From: CAXBES01 sp965367015
Lineage (GTDB): Bacteria > Bacteroidota > Bacteroidia > Flavobacteriales > Flavobacteriaceae
Length of the DNA stretch: 15,680 bases
Direction: 5' to 3'
Assembly (NCBI GenBank): GCA_965367015.1
Contig: CBDUGY010000066.1
Coordinates: 1 to 15,680 of the forward strand
A model generated the notes under the pieces. That model worked only from the letters and a program-made list of their open reading frames with translations, was not told the origin of the DNA and did not search any database. A program made the translations under genes and the position numbers. Shown piece after piece: positions 6,889-12,907 of the stretch (positions are counted from its first letter, which is position 1; each line of letters opens with the position of its first letter).

Positions 6889-6999
6889 TTATTTAGAATC
6901 AGATAGCCTATTAAAATTTGATGCAATTGCGTTTCTGAAGTGCTTTTCAAGCTTATGATTATTCATCTTTATTTCTATATTATATTTTCTCTTTTGCAT
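6889..6999 (-). CDS. Putative 36-aa basic protein in operon junction
   Basis: A small ORF of 36 codons fills the whole gap between the nucleoside phosphorylase and the binding-protein gene. Its ATG (6999-6997) directly follows the phosphorylase TAA (7002-7000), and its TAA (6891-6889) is directly followed by the ATG of the next gene (6888). The product begins MQKRKYNIEIKMNNHK and ends FNRLSDSK. It is basic (nine Lys/Arg against three Asp/Glu), with no hydrophobic segment. A second in-frame ATG at codon 12 would give a 25-aa version. I know no family for it. The two exact stop|start junctions suggest translational coupling and argue against chance. It could be a small protein, a degraded gene remnant, or a coupling leader for the binding protein. 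Confidence 0.5.
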   Translation of the reverse strand: MQKRKYNIEIKMNNHKLEKHFRNAIASNFNRLSDSK

Positions 7000-7881
7000 T
7001 TACAACCCTGAAATTATATCTAAGGCATGAACGATTAAGCGATTAACAGGTTTCTTAGTATCCTTACTAAAAGTACCATTGGCTCTATTGGCCAAAATCG
7101 CATTGAGTGATATCGCTCGGTGACCCAATAACCTTGCCATACCATAAATGGCCGAAGTTTCCATTTCAAGATTCGTAATTTTTTTGCCTTTGAATTCGAA
7201 AGAGGCTAACTTATTATTCATCTTTTGATCCTCTGTGGCTAAGCGTAATACTCGACCTTGCGGACCGTAAAATCCAACATTGGTAGCGGTACATCCCTTA
7301 TAGAAGAGTTTGGATGAAAAATGTTCCAGCAAACCTTCGTCTGCCGAGACTACGTAAGGAACTGAGTTATTAGAATTCCATTGTGTATGCTTCACAAAAG
7401 CTTCAGAAAGATCATTATCCAAAAAGGAGATATTTCCGTAGAAATAGAGCAAATTATCAAAGCCGATGGCCGTTTCAGAAATTAAAAAGCTATCAATTGG
7501 AATATCAGTTTGAATCGAACCGGAAGTACCAATTCTGATAATATCTAATGAGGTTAAATTCTTTTTAACCGTACGTGTCTTAAAATCTATATTTACCAAG
7601 GCATCCAATTCATTCAATACTATATCAATATTGTCGGTACCTATACCTGTAGAGATTACTGTAATTCTTTTTCCTTTAAAATTGCCGGTGTTAGTCTTAA
7701 ACTCACGTTTCTGAATATTCACTTCAACAGAATCGAAATGCTTCGAAACATCTTCAACCCTGTCGGGATCACCTACAGTAATGATAATGGGAGCAACATC
7801 TTCAGGTTTAAGATTTAAATGATAAATACTACCATCGGCATTTAAAATAAGTTCGCTTGGCGAAAGGGAATTGGGTTTCAA
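7000..7881 (-). CDS. Nucleoside phosphorylase (PNP/UDP family)
   Basis: This is a 293-aa enzyme of the purine nucleoside/uridine phosphorylase family, which splits nucleosides with phosphate into base and (deoxy)ribose-1-phosphate. Motifs are VGDPDRVEDV (phosphate-binding GDPDRV, residues 37-42), VISTGIGTDNIDIVLNEL, IRIGTSGS (118-122), and NLEMETSAIYGMARLLGH (from 237), where the MET/Glu pair contacts ribose. A NRANGTF loop (265-271) is closer to uridine phosphorylase than to hexameric DeoD. It is longer than E. coli Udp (about 253 aa). The start is TTG at 7881-7879: an in-frame TAA lies 15 bases upstream and conserved sequence begins almost at once. The gene follows the SUI1-like gene by 26 bases and precedes the 36-aa ORF directly. 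Base specificity cannot be fixed from sequence alone. Confidence 0.9.
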   Translation of the reverse strand: MKPNSLSPSELILNADGSIYHLNLKPEDVAPIIITVGDPDRVEDVSKHFDSVEVNIQKREFKTNTGNFKGKRITVISTGIGTDNIDIVLNELDALVNIDFKTRTVKKNLTSLDIIRIGTSGSIQTDIPIDSFLISETAIGFDNLLYFYGNISFLDNDLSEAFVKHTQWNSNNSVPYVVSADEGLLEHFSSKLFYKGCTATNVGFYGPQGRVLRLATEDQKMNNKLASFEFKGKKITNLEMETSAIYGMARLLGHRAISLNAILANRANGTFSKDTKKPVNRLIVHALDIISGL

Positions 7882-7907
7882 TCTTTGTTTTTGTCTTTAA
7901 ATTATGG

Positions 7908-8234
7908 CTAACCACCAACTCTTTTGGTCTTAAAGCCCTTCTCCTGCAAGAATTTCATGATTTTATCTCTGTAATCCCCCTGAATAATAATCTGCTCATT
8001 TTTAAAACTCCCGCCCACACTCAACAATTGCTTAATTTCTTTGGCCAACTGCTTAAAGTCGCTATCAGCTCCGGTATATCCTTCAATTATGGTTATAGGC
8101 TTTCCTTTTCGTTTCTCGTATTTGCAGATCAACGGATCGTCTTGCAGCCATAGGGTTTTAGGGGTTTCCGATTTTGGTTCTTCAGAAGGAACATGTTCCG
8201 GAAATAAGTTTTTTAACTGGTCTTGTAAATCCAT
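7908..8234 (-). CDS. SUI1/eIF1-like translation factor (YciH family)
   Basis: This is a 108-aa protein with a bacterial SUI1 (eIF1-like) domain at about residues 35-108. Recognisable are PLICKYEKRKGKPITIIEGYTG, the LAKEIKQLLSVGGSFKNEQIIIQGD core and the terminal KIMKFLQEKGFKTKRVGG. Bacterial YciH-type proteins resemble eIF1 and can influence start-site fidelity on the 30S subunit; their physiological role is not well settled. The N-terminal ~30 residues are acidic and proline-rich, a variable extension. It lies 24 bases after the oxygenase and 26 bases before the nucleoside phosphorylase on the same strand, consistent with one operon. Confidence 0.92.
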   Translation of the reverse strand: MDLQDQLKNLFPEHVPSEEPKSETPKTLWLQDDPLICKYEKRKGKPITIIEGYTGADSDFKQLAKEIKQLLSVGGSFKNEQIIIQGDYRDKIMKFLQEKGFKTKRVGG

Positions 8235-8243
8235 GTTTCAATG

Positions 8244-8256
8244 GCGTTTAAAACGC
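8244..8256. repeat. Odd palindrome in the intercistronic gap
   Basis: GCGTTTAAAACGC has perfect 6-bp arms (GCGTTT/AAACGC) around one central base. It takes up about half of the 24-base gap between the oxygenase stop and the SUI1 start. It could be an operator half-site pair or a small hairpin with a larger loop; there is no direct functional evidence. Confidence 0.25.
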
Positions 8257-8258
8257 AA

Positions 8259-9209
8259 CTACTTTTTAATCAATCCAATTTCTACCAAGCGCTGATGCAA
8301 GAACTCACCGGCGGTAATATCCTCGAAGGCTTTCGGGTGTTCGTCGGTAATACATTCTTCCAGACAATCAAGTTTCATATCTCCACGAGGATGCATAAAG
8401 AAAGGAATAGAATATCTGGGGTTACCCCATTCTTCGCGCGGCGGATTCACGACCCTGTGAATTGTTGATCGTAACTTATTATTAGTATGCCGTTCGAGCA
8501 TATCGCCTACATTTATTACCAATTCATCCTCTTCGGGGATTGCGTCAATCCATTCGCCGTCATTTCGCAATACCTGTAGCCCTCCGGCTGAAGCTCCCAT
8601 TAACAATGTAATAAGATTAATATCACCATGTGCTCCGGCTCTGACAGCACCTTTTGGTTCGGATGTTATTGGCGGATAGTGAATAGGACGTAAGATACTG
8701 TTTCCGTTGGTTGCCCAATGATCGAAATAATGTTCATCAAGTCCTATATATAAGGCCAAAGCCCGCAATACATAGATTCCGGTTTTTTCAAGCATTCTGT
8801 AAGCTTCCATCCCGGTTTTGTTGAAATCGGGTAATTCCTCAACAATTACATTTTCAGGATATTTTTCAGCGAGATTAGCATCTTCAGCTGGTTCTTGCCC
8901 GAAATGCCAGAATTCTTTTAAGTCACCTTCTTTCTTGCCTTTGGCGTGTTCTTTTCCGAAGGATACATAACCTCTTTGTCCGCCTAATCCCTCGATCTCA
9001 TACTTGCTCTTAGTTTCCACTGGCAGCGCGAAAAATGCCTTAATTTCCTTGTACAGTTCGTCCACCAAATCATCACTTAAGAAGTGATTTTTCAGAGAAA
9101 CGAAACCTATTTCTTCGTAGGCTTTACCTATCTCTTCAACAAATTTTTGTTTTCTTTTGGGATCTTCTGAAAGAAAATCGGCCAAATCCACACTCGGTAT
9201 CTTGTTCAT
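8259..9209 (-). CDS. 2-oxoglutarate/Fe(II) oxygenase, isopenicillin-N-synthase family
   Basis: From ATG at 9209 this is a 316-aa member of the isopenicillin N synthase/2OG-Fe(II) oxygenase family. The N-terminal DIOX_N region begins IPSVDLADFLSEDPKRK and contains EIGFVSLKNHF. The iron triad is His194 and Asp196 in AGAHGDINLITLL plus His251 in STIHRVVNPP. Arg265-x-Ser267 (PRYSIPFFMHP) is the usual 2-oxoglutarate or substrate carboxylate anchor. A longer reading from 9260 exists, but a -7 promoter box at 9230-9237 sits inside it, and the extra 17 residues (start MDFRSEFGIF) match no family N-terminus, so 9209 is chosen. Members oxidise small molecules (hydroxylation, desaturation, ring closure); the substrate is unknown. 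It is first gene of the - strand operon and is divergent from the E1 gene. Confidence 0.9.
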   Translation of the reverse strand: MNKIPSVDLADFLSEDPKRKQKFVEEIGKAYEEIGFVSLKNHFLSDDLVDELYKEIKAFFALPVETKSKYEIEGLGGQRGYVSFGKEHAKGKKEGDLKEFWHFGQEPAEDANLAEKYPENVIVEELPDFNKTGMEAYRMLEKTGIYVLRALALYIGLDEHYFDHWATNGNSILRPIHYPPITSEPKGAVRAGAHGDINLITLLMGASAGGLQVLRNDGEWIDAIPEEDELVINVGDMLERHTNNKLRSTIHRVVNPPREEWGNPRYSIPFFMHPRGDMKLDCLEECITDEHPKAFEDITAGEFLHQRLVEIGLIKK

Positions 9210-9229
9210 GGCAACTTTTTTTGATAGTA

Positions 9230-9237
9230 CAAATATA
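9230..9237 (-). promoter_or_regulatory. -7 box for the oxygenase-SUI1-phosphorylase operon
   Basis: On the - strand this reads TATATTTG, an exact fit to the Bacteroidota -7 consensus TAnnTTTG. It ends 20 bases before the ATG at 9209, the usual spacing for a short leader. No clear -33 TTG was found upstream. Confidence 0.55.
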
Positions 9238-9305
9238 CCAAATTCGCTTCGGAAATCCATTCAGAAAAAAATAACGAATAAACACGATCACTATTGGTTT
9301 TTTTC

Positions 9306-9313
9306 TAAATTTG
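9306..9313 (+). promoter_or_regulatory. -7 box for the E1 gene
   Basis: TAAATTTG fits TAnnTTTG exactly and lies 18 bases upstream of the ATG at 9332. A possible TTG start at 9311 would fall inside this box, which supports the ATG. With the box at 9230-9237, this makes a back-to-back divergent promoter pair. Confidence 0.55.
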
Positions 9314-9331
9314 GTGTTATCAATTTTTTAT

Positions 9332-11338
9332 ATGAAATCTGAAACTATCCCTCAAGTCCATTTCAAATATAACCGCCAAGATATTGACGATTCAACGCTT
9401 ATAGCGCTTTATAGAGCAATGTTGAAACCTCGAATGATTGAAGAGAAAATGCTTATTCTCTTGAGACAGGGTAAAATATCGAAATGGTTTAGTGGTATTG
9501 GTCAGGAGGCTATTTCTGTAGGTATTACTTCGGTATTAGAAAAAGACGAGTATATTTTACCAATGCACCGCAATCTCGCTGTATTTACTACACGGGAGAT
9601 TCCACTACACCGTCTTTTTTCTCAATGGCAGGGAAAGGCAAATGGCTTTACGAAAGGACGCGATCGCAGTTTTCATTTTGGCACACAAGAATTTAATATT
9701 GTTGGAATGATCTCACATTTGGGACCTCAATTCGGAGTAGCCGATGGAATTGCTTTGGCCAACAAATTAAAAAAGAACAATAAGGTTTGCGCCGTATTCA
9801 CCGGAGAGGGCGGAACCAGTGAAGGAGATATTCACGAAGCCTTAAACGTCGCTTCTGTATGGCAGTTACCGGTATTATTCTGTGTTGAGAATAATGGTTA
9901 CGGCCTTTCTACGCCTACAAATGAGCAGTATAATTGTGAAAACATTGCGGATCGAGGGATTGGCTACGGAATGGAATCTCATATTATTGAAGGTAATCAA
10001 ATACTAGAGGTCTATTCGAAGGTGAAGGAAATCGTGGAAAGTATGCGTAAAGATCCGCGACCGGTTTTATTGGAATTTAAAACTTTCAGAATGCGTGGTC
10101 ACGAGGAGGCCAGTGGAACAAAATATGTTCCGCAGCAATTAATGGACGAATGGGCCGCCAAAGATCCACTGGAAAATTATGCTGAATTTCTACGGAATGA
10201 AGGTATTCTAAGTGAAACGGTTGAAGTAAAATTCAAGCAGGATATCTTAAAGGAAATCAATGATAACCTTGATATTGCCTATGACGAACCTGATATTATC
10301 CCGAGTTTAACTACTGAATTAAATGATGTATTTCATAGTTTTAAATATCAAGAAGTTAAACCCAACACAGCTACTGTAGAATTACGTTTAATTGACGCTA
10401 TTTCGGAAGGTTTAAAACAATCGATGCGCCGCCATGACAATTTAGTAATCATGGGTCAGGATGTAGCAGAGTATGGTGGTGTGTTTAAGATTACGGAAGG
10501 TTTTATTGAAGAATTCGGACGAGAACGTGTTCGTAATACACCTATCTGCGAGTCGGCAATCGTCTCTGCCGCTATGGGCTTGTCTATCAATGGATACAAA
10601 TCGGTGGTAGAAATGCAATTTGCAGATTTTGTGAGCTCTGGTTTTAATCCAATAATAAATCATTTAGCTAAATCACATTACCGCTGGAACGAAAAAGCAG
10701 ATGTGGTGATTCGTATGCCCTGTGGTGCAGGAGTAGGAGCCGGACCATTTCACAGTCAGACAAATGAAGCCTGGTTTACCCACACACCCGGATTAAAAGT
10801 TGTGTACCCGGCATTCCCATACGATGCAAAAGGCTTATTAACTACAGCAATCGAAGATCCAAATCCGGTGTTATTCTTCGAGCACAAAGCACTTTACAGA
10901 AGTATAAGACAAGAAGTCCCATCCAACTATTATACACTACCTATAGGTAAAGCATCACTTTTAAAAGAAGGGGATGACATAACAATTGTTACTTATGGTG
11001 CAGGCGTACATTGGGCATTAGAGACGCTTGAGGAGTTGAAAGATATTTCAGCAGACTTAATAGATCTTAGAACCTTATCACCTTTAGATACCGAGACGAT
11101 TTACACCTCAGTACAAAAAACAGGGAAGGTGATCATACTTCAGGAAGATTCTATTTTCGGCGGTATCGCTTCCGATATTTCAGCCTTAATTTCAGAGAAT
11201 TGTTTCGAGGCATTAGACGCGCCTATTAAAAGAGTGGCAAGTTTGGAAACCCCCATTCCTTTTGCCTCTCAACTGGAGGCTCAATATCTCGCTAAAGGGA
11301 AATTTAAGGAAGATTTACTCGATTTAATATCTTATTAA
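9332..11338 (+). CDS. 2-oxoacid dehydrogenase E1, fused alpha/beta (branched-chain type)
   Basis: This 668-aa protein fuses the alpha and beta subunits of a thiamin-diphosphate E1, most like the branched-chain (2-oxoisovalerate) dehydrogenase. It catalyses oxidative decarboxylation of the 2-oxoacid and acyl transfer to the lipoyl E2. The alpha half (~1-335) has GIGQEAISVGITSVL, LPMHRNLAVF, GRDRSFHFG, the TPP/Mg motif from GEGGTSEGDIHEALN to CVENNGYGLS (158-191, with GEG in place of GDG), and FRMRGHEEASGT. The beta half (~347-668) has MGQDVAEYGGVFKITEGF, NTPICESAIVSAAMGLS, HSQTNEAWFTHTPGLKVVYP and DLRTLSPLD. No E2 or E3 gene is nearby, so the partners are elsewhere. ATG 9332 is chosen over TTG 9311 because of the promoter box. 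In Flavobacteria, branched-chain acyl-CoAs made by this complex prime iso-fatty acid synthesis. Confidence 0.9.
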   Translation: MKSETIPQVHFKYNRQDIDDSTLIALYRAMLKPRMIEEKMLILLRQGKISKWFSGIGQEAISVGITSVLEKDEYILPMHRNLAVFTTREIPLHRLFSQWQGKANGFTKGRDRSFHFGTQEFNIVGMISHLGPQFGVADGIALANKLKKNNKVCAVFTGEGGTSEGDIHEALNVASVWQLPVLFCVENNGYGLSTPTNEQYNCENIADRGIGYGMESHIIEGNQILEVYSKVKEIVESMRKDPRPVLLEFKTFRMRGHEEASGTKYVPQQLMDEWAAKDPLENYAEFLRNEGILSETVEVKFKQDILKEINDNLDIAYDEPDIIPSLTTELNDVFHSFKYQEVKPNTATVELRLIDAISEGLKQSMRRHDNLVIMGQDVAEYGGVFKITEGFIEEFGRERVRNTPICESAIVSAAMGLSINGYKSVVEMQFADFVSSGFNPIINHLAKSHYRWNEKADVVIRMPCGAGVGAGPFHSQTNEAWFTHTPGLKVVYPAFPYDAKGLLTTAIEDPNPVLFFEHKALYRSIRQEVPSNYYTLPIGKASLLKEGDDITIVTYGAGVHWALETLEELKDISADLIDLRTLSPLDTETIYTSVQKTGKVIILQEDSIFGGIASDISALISENCFEALDAPIKRVASLETPIPFASQLEAQYLAKGKFKEDLLDLISY

Positions 11339-11341
11339 TAC

Positions 11342-11360
11342 TTTAACATTTGCTGTTAAA
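11342..11360. repeat. 7-bp inverted repeat after the E1 stop
   Basis: TTTAACATTTGCTGTTAAA has perfect arms TTTAACA/TGTTAAA around a 5-base loop, beginning 3 bases after the E1 stop. No T tract follows, so it is a poor terminator; a regulator-binding site for the downstream DUF1328 gene is the alternative. Confidence 0.35.
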
Positions 11361-11382
11361 CTTAGGATAATCTTTATTATTC

Positions 11383-11409
11383 TAGTACGCCTATATAGTA
11401 TCTTAGTAC
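11383..11409 (+). promoter_or_regulatory. Direct TAGTAC repeats upstream of the DUF1328 gene
   Basis: TAGTAC occurs at 11383-11388 and 11404-11409, 21 bases apart start to start (two helical turns), each containing palindromic GTAC. An imperfect -7 box (TATCTTAG, 11399-11406) overlaps the second copy and lies 27 bases before the ATG. This arrangement suits an operator/promoter but is only inferred. Confidence 0.3.
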
Positions 11410-11433
11410 CACTAATCATTAAAACTATATATT

Positions 11434-11595
11434 ATGGTACGTTGGATAATTATATTCTTAGTAATCGCATTAATTGCAGCTGTTTTTGGATTTGGTGGAA
11501 TTGCCGAAGGTGCAACAGACATCGCCAGAATCATCTTTTACATTTTTATTGTTTTACTGGTAATCTCATTACTGTCGAGACTGTTCAGAAAATAA
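11434..11595 (+). CDS. DUF1328 small membrane protein (YtjA-like)
   Basis: This is a 53-aa protein reading ATG 11434 to TAA 11593-11595. Its first half MVRWIIIFLVIALIAAVFGF and the following GGIAEGATDIARIIFYIF match the DUF1328 family (E. coli YtjA), with two membrane segments at about residues 4-22 and 33-48 and a basic end (SRLFRK). These proteins lie in the inner membrane; their function is unknown. It is followed after 36 bases by a lipoprotein gene on the same strand and may be the first gene of an envelope operon. Assignment to the family is confident from the near-universal N-terminal pattern. Confidence 0.88.
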   Translation: MVRWIIIFLVIALIAAVFGFGGIAEGATDIARIIFYIFIVLLVISLLSRLFRK

Positions 11596-11631
11596 TAATT
11601 ACATCCTAACTTTTAAAAACACTTAATTGAA

Positions 11632-12111
11632 ATGAAAAAAACACTATTATCATTGGTTTTAGCGTGTCTGGTACTCTCATGTGCCGCTCCTAAAACTGTA
11701 CAAGAATCGAAGAAAGTAATAAAGGGCTATTGGTCTCTGGACGATATTTCGTACAGTGAATCAGGAACTTTTAACGTTACAATTTTTAACGACACTTCAA
11801 AGGAGTGCTTTGAGGGCTCAACATGGAGATTTATTCCAAATAATAACACGGGTCTGTACTCTATAAATAACGGAAACTGTCCAACAGGAGATCGTAATTT
11901 CATCTTTACGATTCAGGAAATGGATAAAACTACCGGACTCTATGATTTCCTCTTGAAGCCTACCAATCCGAAAGGAAAATCTGATACCAACACAGGATTC
12001 AGATTACGTTTGGCGCAGCTGAGTGATTCGAATATGAAGTGGGAGCAAACTGTAACCCTCAACGGAGCACCGTTTAAAATTAGTATGAACTTTTCTAAAA
12101 TTGAAGAATAA
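11632..12111 (+). CDS. Lipocalin-like lipoprotein
   Basis: This is a 159-aa lipoprotein. The signal peptide MKKTLLSLVLACLVLSC ends in a lipobox with lipidated Cys17 and Ala-Ala-Pro after it. The mature part starts with IKGYWSLDDISYSESGTF, which resembles the opening strand of lipocalin/Lipocalin_4-type domains of Bacteroidota (GxW near the start, alternating strands). It contains a conserved-looking Cys pair (KECFEGS and NGNCPTGD), possibly a disulfide. The stop shares one base with the next start (TAATG), coupling it to the OmpA-like lipoprotein. The likely location is the outer membrane or periplasm; ligand unknown. Confidence 0.8.
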   Translation: MKKTLLSLVLACLVLSCAAPKTVQESKKVIKGYWSLDDISYSESGTFNVTIFNDTSKECFEGSTWRFIPNNNTGLYSINNGNCPTGDRNFIFTIQEMDKTTGLYDFLLKPTNPKGKSDTNTGFRLRLAQLSDSNMKWEQTVTLNGAPFKISMNFSKIEE

Positions 12112-12821
12112 TGAAAACATTAATAAAACAAATATCTCTATTATCTCTAGCCATCATTTTTGTAGCTAGTATGGCAAGTTGTGAAGCGACAAGAAACGCA
12201 AACAACAAACAAAAAGGCGCTGTAATTGGTGCTGCAGGTGGTGCCGTTTTAGGTGCAATAATTGGAAACAATGTAGGTAAAGGTGGTAATGGTGAACTAG
12301 GAGCTGTTATTGGTGGTGTCGTAGGTGGAACTGCCGGTGTAATCATTGGAGATAAAATGGACAAACAAGCTCAGAAAATCGAGGAAGAGATTCCCGGAGC
12401 TCAAGTAGAGCGTGTTGACGATGGTATTGTAATTACTTTCGACGAGAATAGTGGTGTATATTTTGACACTGCCAAATACAATATCAATGCCGATTCACAA
12501 GTATTGTTAGACAAGCTAACGGGTATTTTGAAAGAGTATCCGGATACCAATGTATTAGTCGTTGGACATACAGATAGCGTTGGTTCAGATGAATCTAACA
12601 TGCTTCTTTCTGAAAGACGTGCAAGATCTGTAACAAATTATTTTACAACTACTAAAGGATTAAGTTCTAGCCGTTTTACAACAAATTGGTATGGTGAACA
12701 AGCTCCCGTTGCCGATAACGCAACTGCCGAAGGAAGAGCCAAAAACCGTCGTGTAAATATCGCAATCGTCCCTAATGAAAAAATGAAGGCAGACGCCAAA
12801 ACTCAAGCAGGCGAAAACTAG
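12111..12821 (+). CDS. Glycine-zipper OmpA-like lipoprotein (YiaD-type)
   Basis: This is a 236-aa lipoprotein with signal peptide and lipobox SMASC (Cys24). Residues ~36-82 form a glycine-zipper segment (KGAVIGAAGGAVLGAIIG, then LGAVIGGVVGGTAGVIIG), a hydrophobic GxxxG repeat that can insert in or coat membranes. Residues ~107-222 are a complete OmpA C-terminal peptidoglycan-binding domain: VYFDTAKYNINAD, VVGHTDSVGSDESNMLLSERRARSV and AEGRAKNRRVNIAI, with the key Asp155 and Arg214 region. The architecture is that of E. coli YiaD: lipid anchor, zipper, then peptidoglycan grip. It is coupled to the lipocalin gene by a one-base overlap and is followed by a terminator. Confidence 0.92.
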   Translation: MKTLIKQISLLSLAIIFVASMASCEATRNANNKQKGAVIGAAGGAVLGAIIGNNVGKGGNGELGAVIGGVVGGTAGVIIGDKMDKQAQKIEEEIPGAQVERVDDGIVITFDENSGVYFDTAKYNINADSQVLLDKLTGILKEYPDTNVLVVGHTDSVGSDESNMLLSERRARSVTNYFTTTKGLSSSRFTTNWYGEQAPVADNATAEGRAKNRRVNIAIVPNEKMKADAKTQAGEN

Positions 12822-12839
12822 TAATTAGTAAATTTTATA

Positions 12840-12880
12840 AAGATCCCGTTCATATTATTCCTTGAACGGGATTTTTTTTA
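12840..12880 (+). terminator. Rho-independent terminator after the OmpA-like gene
   Basis: ATCCCGTTCA (12843-12852) pairs with TGAACGGGAT (12863-12872) across a 10-base loop, followed by a run of eight T to 12879. It closes the envelope operon and separates it from the polyketide operon. Confidence 0.92.
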
Positions 12881-12907
12881 TTCTAAAATTACCCCGTACT
12901 TTTAAAT

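Noticed and set aside
7857..8153. + strand ORF of 98 aa across the SUI1 gene
   Set aside because: It lies opposite the well-conserved SUI1 domain and has no recognisable features.
9210..9260. 17-residue N-terminal extension of the 2OG-Fe oxygenase
   Set aside because: It overlaps an exact -7 promoter box and the family N-terminus begins at the ATG at 9209.
12095..12364. Pro/Ala-rich - strand ORF of 89 aa
   Set aside because: It is the antisense shadow of the glycine-zipper repeat of the OmpA-like lipoprotein.
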